A stretch of DNA of 62,001 nt, taken from an uncultured Collinsella sp. GTDB taxonomy: Bacteria; Actinomycetota; Coriobacteriia; Coriobacteriales; Coriobacteriaceae. Numbering within the stretch: the first letter of the stretch is position 1; the number at the start of each line of letters is the position of its first letter. A program made the position numbers and the translations under genes. A model generated the notes under the pieces. The model made no database searches. It was given only the letters and a program-made list of their open reading frames with translations, and was not told where the DNA came from. Positions 1-7,983 of this stretch are shown here, one piece after another. The DNA lies in the NCBI GenBank assembly GCA_900541185.1, contig UQIQ01000003.1, positions 1 through 62,001 on the forward strand, read 5' to 3'.

Positions 1-17
1 GTAGCGGGTGGTTTAAA

Positions 18-38
18 GCTGGCCGCTGCGCGGCCAGC
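18..38. repeat. perfect 9-bp hairpin at the window edge
   Basis: The arms gctggccgc and gcggccagc enclose a 3-nt loop. Read on the minus strand the hairpin is followed by TTTAAA, so it may be a weak terminator for a transcript reading out of the tRNA-Ser region. Its context lies partly outside the window. Confidence 0.4.
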
Positions 39-52
39 AGACTAAAGTCTTG

Positions 53-82
53 AAATAAAAAAGGGCCCCAAATGGGACCCTT
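53..82 (-). terminator. terminator after tRNA-Ser
   Basis: On the minus strand the arms AAGGGTCCC and GGGGCCCTT (one G-T pair) close an ATTT loop and are followed by a T-rich tract. It lies 15 bases past the tRNA-Ser 3' end. Confidence 0.85.
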
Positions 83-96
83 CTTCAAATTCGTAC

Positions 97-187
97 TGGC
101 GGAGAGCTGGGGATTCGAACCCCAGATGCCCTTTTGGGGCATACTCGCTTAGCAGGCGAGCACCTTCGGCCTCTCGGTCAGCTCTCC
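97..187 (-). tRNA. tRNA-Ser(GCT)
   Basis: Read on the minus strand this is a 91-nt class II tRNA with acceptor GGAGAGC/GCTCTCC, a G discriminator, an encoded CCA and a long variable arm. The anticodon loop CTGCTAA gives anticodon GCT, which reads AGC/AGU serine codons. It has its own promoter upstream and a terminator directly downstream. Confidence 0.97.
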
Positions 188-201
188 GTAACAGCCGTTC
201 T

Positions 202-230
202 ATAGTAACCAAACAGCCAAGGATGGGCAA
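202..230 (-). promoter_or_regulatory. probable tRNA-Ser promoter
   Basis: On the minus strand TTGCCC and TACTAT are separated by 17 bases, and the -10 lies about 15 bases before the tRNA 5' end. The -35 is good and the -10 is weak. Confidence 0.5.
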
Positions 231-279
231 GAGGAAATTTTCTAATTGCCTAGCATCCTTTCCTCCTTGGAAGCTTCGC

Positions 280-2721
280 CTACCCCAGCGAACGGTTAAG
301 GGAGCCGAGCTCGTCGTTGCCCATGGTGCGCCACATTTGGAAGATGCAACCGCGTGCCAGGAAAAAGAAGCCGTTGTCGACCAGTTGCACAGCGGCATCT
401 GCCAGCTGATTCGTCACGGCGGACACTGGCGGCAGCTCGAGTCCAGCCTTGCGGATGGTCTCGACCGCCTCCTCAAACGTCGGAGGCTCGCTGACGCCCA
501 TCTCATTCATAAGGCCCTGCATTTCTTCCAGCGCGCTGCTGCCCGACTCCTCGCCGCGCGGCACTAGACGGTAACAAGCCAGCGCTAGGTCGAGCTGATC
601 GCAATTCCAATAGGCAAACGCCAAGCGATAGAACAGGTAGCCAATTGCAGAACGATCGCTGGCAATACGTAGGCCGTGGCGCGCCACCTCGATAATCTCG
701 TCAAAGCGCTCCAGACGCGCAAGCACGTTGATGAGCGCAAAGTGCGATTGCATGGACGAGCGCGCCAGATCGTAAAGATGGCGCACCTCGGGCAGTGCTC
801 GTTCAAAGTCCTCTTGCTCGGCGTAAAAGCTGCAGATCTCGTGCTGGGCAAAGTACAGCGCATCGGGCGCACGAAGGATTCGCACAGAGTCGTCTTCTTC
901 CAATACCGGTAACACCATGCGCACCAGCTGGTTATCGCAAAACTGCGTTTGAACCGGACCTGTCGCCAAAAGCTCGGCGACAGTGCACTTAGCCTCCAAC
1001 TCCTCGACAAGACGGGAAAAGCCTTCAAAAGCACCTGTACGGTCTACTTTTGCCTGCTCGCGCAATTCAACAACACGGGCCACGTATGGGTCGTCGTCCT
1101 CTTCCATGACCTCCAACTCGTCAGCCGTATCGGCAAGCAGCAGATCGCGCAGCGCCGGCGGCAGCGTGCGATGGTCATCACGCGGACGAGCATGAACCTC
1201 CGCAGGCTCAATCGTCTCCGGAGCGGTTGACTCATACGCCTCAAGCACACGCTTGCACGGCATATCGTCCATGTCCATGCTCTCAAGATCCTTGGCGACA
1301 GGCACGCAATCGGCCAGATAGGCCGCGCGCCCAAAGAAATACGTTGTGACAACGCGCTCGCCCTGCTCACTGTCGGGAGCAGCAATCTGCACATAGCAGC
1401 GCGTGATGCAGGTGCCCGCGGCAAAACACGCTGCCGCAAGTGTGAGTGCCACGCGCGCATCGTGCTCCGCGGCCCAGATCGCGCGCGTGTCCTCGTCCAG
1501 CTCGCGCCAGGCGTCATCCTGAGCGTCGTATTCACGTTGCAGCATGGCATCAACGACAGACTGCCCAAACCGAACGAGCATAATCCCCTCGGCAACGTTT
1601 GCCCGATAGGTATAGTCGAGCCGCGTGACCACGTTGAGCGCCTCAACGATTCGCGCAAAACGGGTGCGCACGTCCCACTCGCCGCCCGGCTGGCACGAAA
1701 CCGTTCCCGGCTTGGCCCACGGGTTATCGCTCGAAGCCGTATCGAGCAGTCGGGGAACATCGTTGGTCGTCTTGGCGATATGCCACGCATCAAAGAGCGC
1801 GCAGCCCTCAAGGCTCGGCGAGGATGCCGCAGGGGCCAATCCGGCCCCGATGCGCTCAAGGATGCCGGAGAGGCGGTTGAGACGGCACTCGATGGCAAGC
1901 AGCATGTCAATCTCGTCCTGGTCCAACAGGCTACGATCAAAATTGAGATAGAAAATCTTTGAGCGATCAATGCGAGCCAGGCTCATCTCGGACTTAGCAG
2001 CGATGGTGCGCAGGCGGGGCAAGTCAATTTCGCTCATAAGGGCGGCGGCATAGCGCTCGATACCGCTCGGATTCTCGGCATGGTCAACGCGGTAAAGCAG
2101 CGTCTCGATAGCATCGGGGAGCGGTGCCGTGTTAAAGCCCAAAAACACCTCGACCGGCTCGGGCAACTTTACGAGCTTGATCTTGTCGACAACGTTTTGC
2201 ATACCCTCGTCGAGTCCGCCGGCGTCCGCCGTGTTCACAATAGCGCTTTCGGAGTTGGCAAATATCACGTAGCGCAAGAACATCGAGGCCATGAACTCAC
2301 CGTAAGGAAGGGCGCGGGTCGAATTCCATGTCTCGTGGTCGGACTGCTCGCGCATGGGGCCTTCGGGAGAGCCGGCAGTTTGCGCACACGCGCGCATTGC
2401 ACCGTTGGCTTTCCTTACCATAATCTCACCAATACTGGAATCCGACTCGTCAAGGACCAGTTCCATGTCGGGATCGTTGGGCAGCGGAGCCTCGCTGACG
2501 GGGCGGTCCACCTTGTACACCTCACCCGAAACGCTTACGTAGCCCAAAAGCGACACATGACTTTTGCCAACGAACTCGACGACATAACAAGATTCATGCT
2601 GATCCTCGCCAAAGAGTTTCCAGACCACGCCATATGAGCGTCCCGCAGGCTGCTCGGGCATCGCCGGAAAGCGCTTCTTGGGATCGAGAAACCTGAGCTT
2701 GTATGTCGGACGCTCTGCCAC
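280..2721 (-). CDS. large TPR-containing protein of unknown function
   Basis: This is an 813-aa protein with no signal peptide or membrane segment. It starts at GTG with AGGGTGA seven bases upstream. The N-terminal half is unrecognised. The C-terminal part, from about residue 625 to 745, is helical and TPR-like, with repeated A-x-x-Y/F-x-x-x-x-x-F/L-x-x-A-L patterns such as FYAEQEDFERALPEVRHLY and LAFAYWNCDQLDLALACY. TPR domains mediate protein-protein contacts, so a scaffolding or assembly role is possible but not shown. It stands alone between two tRNA genes with no operon partner, and the codon use matches its neighbours. Confidence 0.85.
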   Translation of the reverse strand: MAERPTYKLRFLDPKKRFPAMPEQPAGRSYGVVWKLFGEDQHESCYVVEFVGKSHVSLLGYVSVSGEVYKVDRPVSEAPLPNDPDMELVLDESDSSIGEIMVRKANGAMRACAQTAGSPEGPMREQSDHETWNSTRALPYGEFMASMFLRYVIFANSESAIVNTADAGGLDEGMQNVVDKIKLVKLPEPVEVFLGFNTAPLPDAIETLLYRVDHAENPSGIERYAAALMSEIDLPRLRTIAAKSEMSLARIDRSKIFYLNFDRSLLDQDEIDMLLAIECRLNRLSGILERIGAGLAPAASSPSLEGCALFDAWHIAKTTNDVPRLLDTASSDNPWAKPGTVSCQPGGEWDVRTRFARIVEALNVVTRLDYTYRANVAEGIMLVRFGQSVVDAMLQREYDAQDDAWRELDEDTRAIWAAEHDARVALTLAAACFAAGTCITRCYVQIAAPDSEQGERVVTTYFFGRAAYLADCVPVAKDLESMDMDDMPCKRVLEAYESTAPETIEPAEVHARPRDDHRTLPPALRDLLLADTADELEVMEEDDDPYVARVVELREQAKVDRTGAFEGFSRLVEELEAKCTVAELLATGPVQTQFCDNQLVRMVLPVLEEDDSVRILRAPDALYFAQHEICSFYAEQEDFERALPEVRHLYDLARSSMQSHFALINVLARLERFDEIIEVARHGLRIASDRSAIGYLFYRLAFAYWNCDQLDLALACYRLVPRGEESGSSALEEMQGLMNEMGVSEPPTFEEAVETIRKAGLELPPVSAVTNQLADAAVQLVDNGFFFLARGCIFQMWRTMGNDELGSLNRSLG

Positions 2722-2868
2722 GAAATATCACCCTGATCGGTCGTCTAGAGAAGGAGCGGTCGCGGATAGGCCGCGATACCTACTCGGAATCTTACACGAG
2801 TCGATAAGAAATCGTCCGCTTCACGCCCGCGCCTCGACCGAGGTTCGAATCCATGCAGTGCTTACGTA

Positions 2869-2896
2869 AAAGAAAAGCCCCCGTTGCCGGAGGCTT
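2869..2896 (-). terminator. terminator after tRNA-Arg
   Basis: On the minus strand AGCCTCCG-GCAA-CGGGGGCT forms an 8-bp stem with one T-G pair, followed by TTTTCTTTT. It lies just downstream of the tRNA-Arg CCA end. Confidence 0.85.
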
Positions 2897-2906
2897 CAAG
2901 TTCAAT

Positions 2907-2983
2907 TGGTGCGGCGTATAGGATTCGAACCTATGACGTTCTGATTCGTAGTCAGACCCTCTATCCAGCTGAGGTAACGCCGC
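2907..2983 (-). tRNA. tRNA-Arg(ACG)
   Basis: This is a 77-nt minus-strand tRNA with acceptor GCGGCGT/ACGCCGC, discriminator A and an encoded CCA. The anticodon loop CTACGAA gives ACG, whose first base becomes inosine by TadA deamination in bacteria, so it reads CGU/CGC/CGA. A probable promoter (TTGACT, then TTTATA after about 18 bases) lies immediately upstream around 2993-3022. Confidence 0.97.
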
Positions 2984-3060
2984 AGCGCAAGATATATAAA
3001 ACCACTTTAGCTTATTGGAGTCAAGCACAATCTCAAACTTTTTTGTGGAACGCAGTTTTG

Positions 3061-3438
3061 TCACGCTGCTCCGCATATACCGCCGTTCCCCGTACGATCG
3101 ATTGGCTTTTCGATCACGTCGAACTTAGCATCAAGTTCCCTCAGGAGCGATCTCACCCGCTGGGCACAATCATAATCGGCAAACGAGATGCTCAGCATGC
3201 GCGCGACCTGGTTGGAAGTCCCAACTCCATAGAAGTGCTCCAGCGCCACAAGTCCCTCGTGCGTCACAAAGGTCTCGACCACATGCGGCGACTCCTCAAA
3301 GCACCATTGTGTCAACGGACCCTCACTCGTCTGCCGAACCACCAGGCCGCCCATGCCAGACGGCTCACACGTTACAAGCAGGTACTCCCCGCCCTCGTCG
3401 CTCTCAAACAAAACCACCCGATCATCAAACAACTCCAT
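3061..3438 (-). CDS. 125-aa protein of unknown function
   Basis: The start ATG has a good AAAGGGGACGCG ribosome-binding region, which supports this as a real gene. The product is acidic and soluble, begins MELFDDRVVLFES and ends with a glycine-rich tail. I do not recognise the family. It is a single gene between tRNA-Arg and serS on the same strand, and its expression partner is unclear. Confidence 0.7.
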   Translation of the reverse strand: MELFDDRVVLFESDEGGEYLLVTCEPSGMGGLVVRQTSEGPLTQWCFEESPHVVETFVTHEGLVALEHFYGVGTSNQVARMLSISFADYDCAQRVRSLLRELDAKFDVIEKPIDRTGNGGICGAA

Positions 3439-3560
3439 CGCGTCCCCTTTCTCTCGCTCTTATTTAGCAAAAGCATAGCAGGTAGATGGCTGTATACAGA
3501 ACAGTTGTTCGTGTGTTTTCTATTGAGCTGTCCGCACGGCATGGTATGGACCTGCGCACG

Positions 3561-3588
3561 AAATAGGGCGCCCCCGAAGGAGCGCCCT
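3561..3588 (-). terminator. terminator after serS
   Basis: On the minus strand AGGGCGCTCC-TTCG-GGGGCGCCCT forms a strong stem with a UUCG tetraloop, followed by ATTTC. It lies 24 bases after the serS stop. Confidence 0.8.
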
Positions 3589-3611
3589 TGCATATCCCCT
3601 ATGCAGCCAAC

Positions 3612-4895
3612 TTACGCGATCGGCTCGATCTTCTCGAGACCACCCATGTAAGGACGCAGGACCTCGGGGATCGTGATGGTGCCGTCGGCGTTCTGGTAGT
3701 TCTCCAGAATAGCGGCCATGGTACGACCAGCCGGCAGGCCGGAACCGTTAAGGGTGTGCAGGTAACGCGAACCCTTGAAATTCTCGGGGTCGCGGTACTT
3801 GATGTTGGCGCGGCGGGCCTGGAAGTCGCCGCAGTTGGAGCAGGAGCTGATCTCCTTGTAGGCGTTGTAGCTCGGCAGCCAGACCTCGACGTCGTAGGTC
3901 TGACGGGCAGAGAAGCCCAAGTCGCCGGTGCACAGGCTAATCACGCGATACGGAAGGCCCAGCTGCTGCAGCAGGTACTCGGCCTCGGCGGTCATGCTCT
4001 CGAGCTCCTCGTCGGACTCCTCCGGCTTAGCGAACTTGACCATCTCGACCTTGTCGAACTCGTGCTGACGGATGATGCCGCGGGTGTCGCGACCGGCGGA
4101 ACCGGCCTCCTCGCGGAAGCAGGGGGTGAAGGCGGTGTAGCGGCGCGGCAGGGTGTCGGCGTCGAGGACCTCGCCGGCGTGCAGGTTGGTGAGCACGACC
4201 TCGGCGGTGGGGATCAGGAAGTTGTCGCCCGAGACGTGGTAGGCGTCGTCCTCGAACTTTGGCAGCTGACCCGTGCCAAACATGGTCTGACGCTTGACGA
4301 CGATGGGCGGCCACCACTCCTTAAAACCACGGCTGGTGTGCGTATCGAGGAAGAAGTTGATGAGGGCGCGCTCCAGGCGGGCGCCAGCGCCACCGAGAAC
4401 GGTAAAACGGCTGCCGGAGAGCTTGTTGCCGCGCTCGAAGTCGAGGATGTCCAGATCGGTGCCCAGATCCCAATGCGGCTTAAAGTCGAAGTCGAACTCG
4501 CGCGGGGTGCCCCAACGACGGCGCTCAATATTCTCGTCCTCGTCCTTGCCGTACGGCGTGGCCTCGCAAGGAATGTTGGGCAGGTGAGCCATGAAGTCGT
4601 ACTGCTCCTGCTCGAGAGCAGTACGGCGCTCGGCCAGACCGTCAATCTTCTCGTTGACGGCGCGCACGGCCTCCTTGGCGGCCTCGGCCTCGTCCTTCTT
4701 GCCCTCCTTCATCAGGGCGCCGATCTTCTTGGACTCGGCATTGCGCGTAGCCTGGAGCTCCTCGACCTCGGTGATGACGGCACGGCGCTCGTCGTCGAGC
4801 TCAAAGAACTTCTCGCGATCCCAAGACGTCTGGCGGTTAGCCATGGCGACATCGATGGCATCGGGGTTCTCGCGAACAAACTTGATATCAAGCAT
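3612..4895 (-). CDS. serS: seryl-tRNA synthetase
   Basis: This class II aminoacyl-tRNA synthetase charges tRNA-Ser with serine in the cytoplasm. The 427-aa product has the N-terminal antiparallel coiled-coil arm that grips the tRNA (residues about 25-105, rich in E/K/R/A), then the catalytic core. Motif 2 reads FREEAGSAGRDTRG and motif 3 reads GSGLPAGRTMAAILE. An upstream in-frame ATG at 4922 is possible, but the ATG at 4895 has GGAGG at the right spacing and yields the family-typical MLDIKFVRENP start. No T-box is visible in the short gap to the divergent gene. Confidence 0.97.
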   Translation of the reverse strand: MLDIKFVRENPDAIDVAMANRQTSWDREKFFELDDERRAVITEVEELQATRNAESKKIGALMKEGKKDEAEAAKEAVRAVNEKIDGLAERRTALEQEQYDFMAHLPNIPCEATPYGKDEDENIERRRWGTPREFDFDFKPHWDLGTDLDILDFERGNKLSGSRFTVLGGAGARLERALINFFLDTHTSRGFKEWWPPIVVKRQTMFGTGQLPKFEDDAYHVSGDNFLIPTAEVVLTNLHAGEVLDADTLPRRYTAFTPCFREEAGSAGRDTRGIIRQHEFDKVEMVKFAKPEESDEELESMTAEAEYLLQQLGLPYRVISLCTGDLGFSARQTYDVEVWLPSYNAYKEISSCSNCGDFQARRANIKYRDPENFKGSRYLHTLNGSGLPAGRTMAAILENYQNADGTITIPEVLRPYMGGLEKIEPIA

Positions 4896-5006
4896 TAGAT
4901 CCTCCGGCGATATACATTCCATTTAGGTTGCAACCTTGTACATGTATGGGCAAGTATATACTTATGAGCGTTTACGACCCAACTCAACTACGCAAGAAGG
5001 CACCCA

Positions 5007-5180
5007 ATGGACGCAGTTTTTTCCTTTTTGTTTGGCACCCGCACCGGTTTTGCCATCCTTTTCGCCGGCGGCATCCTGTTATTTGCGATTCTTGCCTTTG
5101 TAATGGAGAAGCGCACCCATAAGATGTACGTCGACCGCGGGCCCAAGTCCGAGGATGAGGAAGACAGCTTCTGGGACTAA
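5007..5180 (+). CDS. small single-pass membrane protein, 57 aa
   Basis: An ATG preceded by AGAAGG opens a 57-aa frame beginning MDAVFSFLFGTRTG. Residues about 14-33 (TGFAILFAGGILLFAILAFV) form one strong transmembrane helix, followed by a basic patch (MEKRTHK) and a very acidic tail ending EDEEDSFWD. The codon use is normal for the window, and the stop runs directly into a dispersed repeat and a strong terminator. It is divergent from serS. No family is recognised. The topology would place the charged tail in the cytoplasm if the positive-inside rule applies. Confidence 0.7.
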   Translation: MDAVFSFLFGTRTGFAILFAGGILLFAILAFVMEKRTHKMYVDRGPKSEDEEDSFWD

Positions 5181-5231
5181 CCTGCCAAAAAGGGACAGGT
5201 TTATTTTGGTCGGTTTTATCTGGGTAAACGC
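5179..5231 (-). repeat. dispersed 53-nt repeat, copy A
   Basis: Read on the minus strand this copy runs from gcgtttacccag through accaaaataaacctgtccc to ggcaggtt. It matches copy C at 58935-58988 with only a few differences and shares its core with copy B at 5284-5339. The ends (aacctgcc and ggcaggtt) are complementary, so the element can fold. It overlaps the stop codon of the small membrane protein. Confidence 0.8.
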
Positions 5232-5272
5232 AAGCGCCCCGCAACCGGTAATGATCCGGTTGCGGGGCGCTT
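5232..5272. terminator. strong bidirectional terminator hairpin
   Basis: A perfect 17-bp stem, 5232-5248 with 5256-5272, encloses TAATGAT, with T runs on the plus side (ggcgctttt). It ends the small membrane protein transcript and could also stop proC read-through on the other strand. Copies A and B of the dispersed repeat flank it in opposite orientation. Confidence 0.85.
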
Positions 5273-5283
5273 TTCGCACATAC

Positions 5284-5339
5284 GACAAAACCGCAGGAAA
5301 AACCTGCCAAAATAAACCTGTCCCTAAATGGCAGGTTTT
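5284..5339 (+). repeat. dispersed repeat, copy B
   Basis: This copy has the same core as copies A and C (aacctgccaaaataaacc followed by tgtccc). It ends in ggcaggtttt, which pairs with the internal aaaacctgcc. The proC stop codon (5338-5340) lies in its last bases, so it forms the 3' end of proC. Confidence 0.75.
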
Positions 5340-6108
5340 ACTGGAGAGTTGCGTCAATTGCCTTGACCAGGGCGCTGCGCATGCCGGCATCCTCGAGCGC
5401 GACGACGCCCTTGATGGTAGCACCGCCGGGCGAGCACACGGCATCCTTCATCGCTGCGGGATGCTGACCGGTTGCAAGCTGCAACTTTGCCGTACCCAGC
5501 ACCATCTGGCTCACAATGCGATAGGCATCGGCACGCGGGATACCATGCTTGACCGCCGCATCGCCCAGGGCCTCGATTGCCATAGCGACAAATGCCGGAG
5601 CGCAACCACCCACCGTGCCGCCCACGAACAGCAGGCTCGTATCGAGCTCGACCACCGCACCGAGCTTGCCAAGCAGATCAAGCACCACGGCGCTCTGCTC
5701 ATCACTAAGCGTGGAAGCCTTCTCGCAAGCGATGACGCCCTCGCCCACCGAAACCGGCGTGTTGGGCACCGTCGAGATATGCGCGACGCCCGGCAGGACC
5801 TGCTCCCACTTGACACTGTCCCAGGTCCAGGCAACCGACAGAACGACCTTTTTGGCAAGAGCATCCTTGAGCGGGGCGAATACCTTCTCGATCATGTACG
5901 GTTTGACCGCAGCGACCACGATATCGGATGCGGCGACAACCTCGGCGGCATCGTGGCAGGCGGCCATGCCGCGCGCCTCGCAGCGCTCAACCAGTGCGTC
6001 GTAGCGACCCGCACAGGCGCACATGTCGCTCGCAGCTACACCGGCAGCGATCCAGCCATCGGCCATAGCGCTCGCCATATTGCCAAAACCGACAAATCCA
6101 ATCTTCAT
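5338..6108 (-). CDS. proC: pyrroline-5-carboxylate reductase
   Basis: This enzyme reduces 1-pyrroline-5-carboxylate to L-proline with NAD(P)H, the last step of proline synthesis. The 256-aa product starts with a Rossmann fingerprint (MKIGFVGFGNMASAMADG) and has the substrate and dimer region VGGTVGGCAPAFVAMAIEALGDAAV and the C-terminal signature SPGGATIKGVVALEDAGMRSALVKAI typical of ProC. It is slightly shorter than the usual 265-275 aa but complete. It is followed by rlmH upstream on the same strand with a 73-base gap, and its stop lies in a dispersed repeat. Confidence 0.95.
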   Translation of the reverse strand: MKIGFVGFGNMASAMADGWIAAGVAASDMCACAGRYDALVERCEARGMAACHDAAEVVAASDIVVAAVKPYMIEKVFAPLKDALAKKVVLSVAWTWDSVKWEQVLPGVAHISTVPNTPVSVGEGVIACEKASTLSDEQSAVVLDLLGKLGAVVELDTSLLFVGGTVGGCAPAFVAMAIEALGDAAVKHGIPRADAYRIVSQMVLGTAKLQLATGQHPAAMKDAVCSPGGATIKGVVALEDAGMRSALVKAIDATLQ

Positions 6109-6181
6109 ATCTCATAGTCCTTTCAGACACATTCCTCAAAACGAAAGGTATTGTCCCACGCCATTGTTTCGTATTGCCGAC

Positions 6182-6652
6182 CTATTTGTGATACGGCTCG
6201 CCACGGCTGATCTTGCAGGCACGGTAAATCTGCTCTAGCAGCACCACACGCGCCAGGTTATGCGGCAAGGTAATGCGTCCAAAGCTGAGCATCTCGTCGG
6301 CGCGGGCGCGTACCTCATCACTCACGCCGTCCGAACCGCCGATTACAAAGGCAATGTCGCTGCTGCCTCGCAGCATAAGATCGTCGAGCCGCGCCGAGAG
6401 CTCCTCACTCGAACGCTCCTTGCCCTCGATAGCCAGCAGGATCACATGCGCTCGAGACGGCAATGCAGCAAGAATTGCCGCCCCCTCCTTGTCGCGCGCG
6501 GCATCCACGCCGCCCGCCTTAGCCGGGTCGATATCGGCCACCTCGCGGATATCCACCTTGGCATAGGCGCCTAGGCGCTTGGTGTACTCAGCGCACGCGT
6601 CCTTCCAAAAGCGCTCTTTGAGCTTGCCAACACAAACGACGGTGTATTTCAC
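6182..6652 (-). CDS. rlmH: 23S rRNA pseudouridine-1915 N3-methyltransferase
   Basis: RlmH is a SPOUT methyltransferase that methylates the pseudouridine at 23S position 1915 on assembled ribosomes. The 156-aa product has the family start (MKYTVVCVGKLKERFWKDAC), the SAM-binding trefoil-knot segment FVIGGSDGVSDEV and the C-terminal LPHNLARVVLLEQIYRACKISRGEPYHK. The length is family-typical. It follows the SPFH gene with a 6-base gap and is probably co-transcribed. Confidence 0.97.
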   Translation of the reverse strand: MKYTVVCVGKLKERFWKDACAEYTKRLGAYAKVDIREVADIDPAKAGGVDAARDKEGAAILAALPSRAHVILLAIEGKERSSEELSARLDDLMLRGSSDIAFVIGGSDGVSDEVRARADEMLSFGRITLPHNLARVVLLEQIYRACKISRGEPYHK

Positions 6653-6658
6653 GCGTGC

Positions 6659-7597
6659 CTACTCCTTTGACTCGTTCTGAACCTTACCGGCAGCCAGCAT
6701 CTGCTCGAACATAGAGGCCGACTGCGAAAAGTCGCTCGGCAGCACGACCGTCGAGGTTTTACCCGTGCGAGCGAACTCCGTCATCATCTCGGACCACTGC
6801 GTAAACATGAACAGTTGGTTGGCCTCGTCATTGCCGACACCCGTCTCCTGGATGATCTCGAGCGAATCTTTGATACCCAGTGCAATGGCCTTGCGCTGGT
6901 TGGCGATGCCCTCGCCCGCCTTTTCCATTGCCTCGGCCTCGGCGGTCGCCTCGGTGACGCGCTTGATGCGGTCGGCCTCGGCGAGCTCCTGTGCCGCAGC
7001 GCGCTTGCGCTGGGCGGCGTTGATGTCGTTCATGGAGTTCTCGACCTCGGTCGGCAGTGCGATTTTGGTGATGAGCGTCGACACGAGGGTGAAGCCGTAG
7101 GCGGCCATCTGCTCGGAAACGGTAGCGTTGACATCCTTGGCGATGTCATCCTTCTTGGCAAAGACCTCATCGAGTGTGTAGACGGGAATCGAAGAGCGTA
7201 GGGCGTCGGTGATGAAGTCACGCATCTGGTCGACGGGCTCCTGCAGCATGTAGTAGCTCTTGTAGATACCCGAATCTGCCGGGCCGGCGCCCATGTCATA
7301 GCTCACGTGGTACTGAGCAGAGACCTCAAGGCCGATGGTCACGTTGTCCTGGGTCTTAACGTCGATGCCAAAACCGTTTTTCATGGTGCGCAGGCTCACC
7401 GTGGCGGCCTTGCGGTCGATCACGGGCACCTTCATGTGGAAGCCCGCGTTGACGATGCGGTTAAACTTGCCCAGGCGCTCGATGATCACGGCATGCTGTT
7501 GTTCAACGACATAGCAGGCGTTGGGAAGCAGTAGCAACAGAATGATGATGGGAATCAAAAGGCTGGTAAGGGCGGCGATGATACCGGACAACAGCAT
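6659..7597 (-). CDS. SPFH/band-7 membrane protein (QmcA/stomatin-like)
   Basis: This 312-aa protein has an N-terminal membrane anchor (residues about 5-27, mostly I/L), then an SPFH domain (YVVEQQHAVIIERLGKFNRIVNAGFHMKVP) and an A/E/K-rich coiled coil (about 180-240). Stomatin-like proteins form large membrane-associated oligomers and often work with proteases or lipid domains; the specific role here is unknown. The start at 7597 is preferred because AGAGGAGAG sits seven bases upstream. An in-frame ATG at 7618 lies before that site. rlmH follows closely. Confidence 0.92.
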   Translation of the reverse strand: MLLSGIIAALTSLLIPIIILLLLLPNACYVVEQQHAVIIERLGKFNRIVNAGFHMKVPVIDRKAATVSLRTMKNGFGIDVKTQDNVTIGLEVSAQYHVSYDMGAGPADSGIYKSYYMLQEPVDQMRDFITDALRSSIPVYTLDEVFAKKDDIAKDVNATVSEQMAAYGFTLVSTLITKIALPTEVENSMNDINAAQRKRAAAQELAEADRIKRVTEATAEAEAMEKAGEGIANQRKAIALGIKDSLEIIQETGVGNDEANQLFMFTQWSEMMTEFARTGKTSTVVLPSDFSQSASMFEQMLAAGKVQNESKE

Positions 7598-7654
7598 GGT
7601 CTCTCCTCTGATAGGCACACGTTGGCATTAGGATACCCGTACAAGGAGATCGTA

Positions 7655-7714
7655 CATAACAAAAAAGCTCCCATTGCTGGGAGTTCTTTCATTCAATGGT
7701 GCGGGCGAAAGGAC
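7655..7714 (-). repeat. duplicated tRNA-Leu 3' end and terminator (scar copy)
   Basis: This 60-nt block matches 7844-7903 at 57 of 60 positions. It contains a terminator hairpin, an encoded CCA and the last acceptor and T-arm bases of tRNA-Leu, then breaks off into unrelated sequence. It is not a functional tRNA. Such partial 3' tRNA copies typically arise when an integrative element targets a tRNA gene. Confidence 0.8.
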
Positions 7715-7843
7715 GTCCGCGTATCCGCTTCGCGGATCCGCACCGGCTTCGGCCGCCTGCCGGCGTCCTCGCCAGCTCGCTAAAAACGCTCCGCGTTTTC
7801 TTTACGCTCGCTCCTTCACAGGTTCAAGTCCCTGTGAAGGGCC
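7715..7843. other. spacer between the two tRNA-Leu 3' ends, with a 10-bp hairpin
   Basis: This is 129 bases of non-coding sequence. It holds a cgcggat-type palindrome near 7720-7740 and, near its right end, a perfect hairpin ccttcacagg/cctgtgaagg (about 7813-7840) around the loop ttcaagtc. The loop resembles a tRNA T-arm, but the rest of a tRNA is absent. No gene is seen. Confidence 0.5.
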
Positions 7844-7849
7844 CATAAC

Positions 7850-7880
7850 AAAAAAGCTCCCATTGCTGGGAGCTCTTTAA
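7850..7880 (-). terminator. terminator after tRNA-Leu
   Basis: On the minus strand GAGCTCCCAGCAATGGGAGCTTTTTT forms a short strong stem with a T tract. The same hairpin is present in the scar copy at 7661-7690. Confidence 0.8.
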
Positions 7881-7885
7881 TTTAA

Positions 7886-7972
7886 TGGTGCGGGCGAAAG
7901 GACTTGAACCTTCATGGGGTTGCCCCCATACGGACCTGAACCGTACGCGTCTGCCAATTCCGCCACGCCCGC
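7886..7972 (-). tRNA. tRNA-Leu(CAG)
   Basis: This is an 87-nt class II tRNA on the minus strand, with acceptor GCGGGCG/CGCCCGC, discriminator A, an encoded CCA and the variable arm TGGGGGCAACCCCA. The anticodon loop TTCAGGT gives CAG, which reads CUG. It has its own promoter and terminator, and its 3' end is duplicated downstream. Confidence 0.97.
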
Positions 7973-7983
7973 GTGCAGGAATT

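Noticed and set aside
2841..2860. T-arm-like ggttcgaatcc upstream of the tRNA-Arg terminator on the plus strand
   Set aside because: There is no acceptor, D-arm or anticodon arm around it; it is probably chance or an old fragment.
3588..4898. A 436-codon open frame on the plus strand opposite serS
   Set aside because: It mirrors serS exactly, its translation is low-complexity V/L/G/A/D and the antisense frame is open only because of the high GC third position. No ribosome site or family.
4896..5006. T-box upstream of serS
   Set aside because: The gap is too short, and neither the GGTGGTACCGCGG-like box nor a terminator is present.
7813..7840. A second tRNA, from the T-arm-like ggttcaagtccc
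   Set aside because: It is a simple 10-bp hairpin with one extra base compared with a T-arm and no other tRNA parts.
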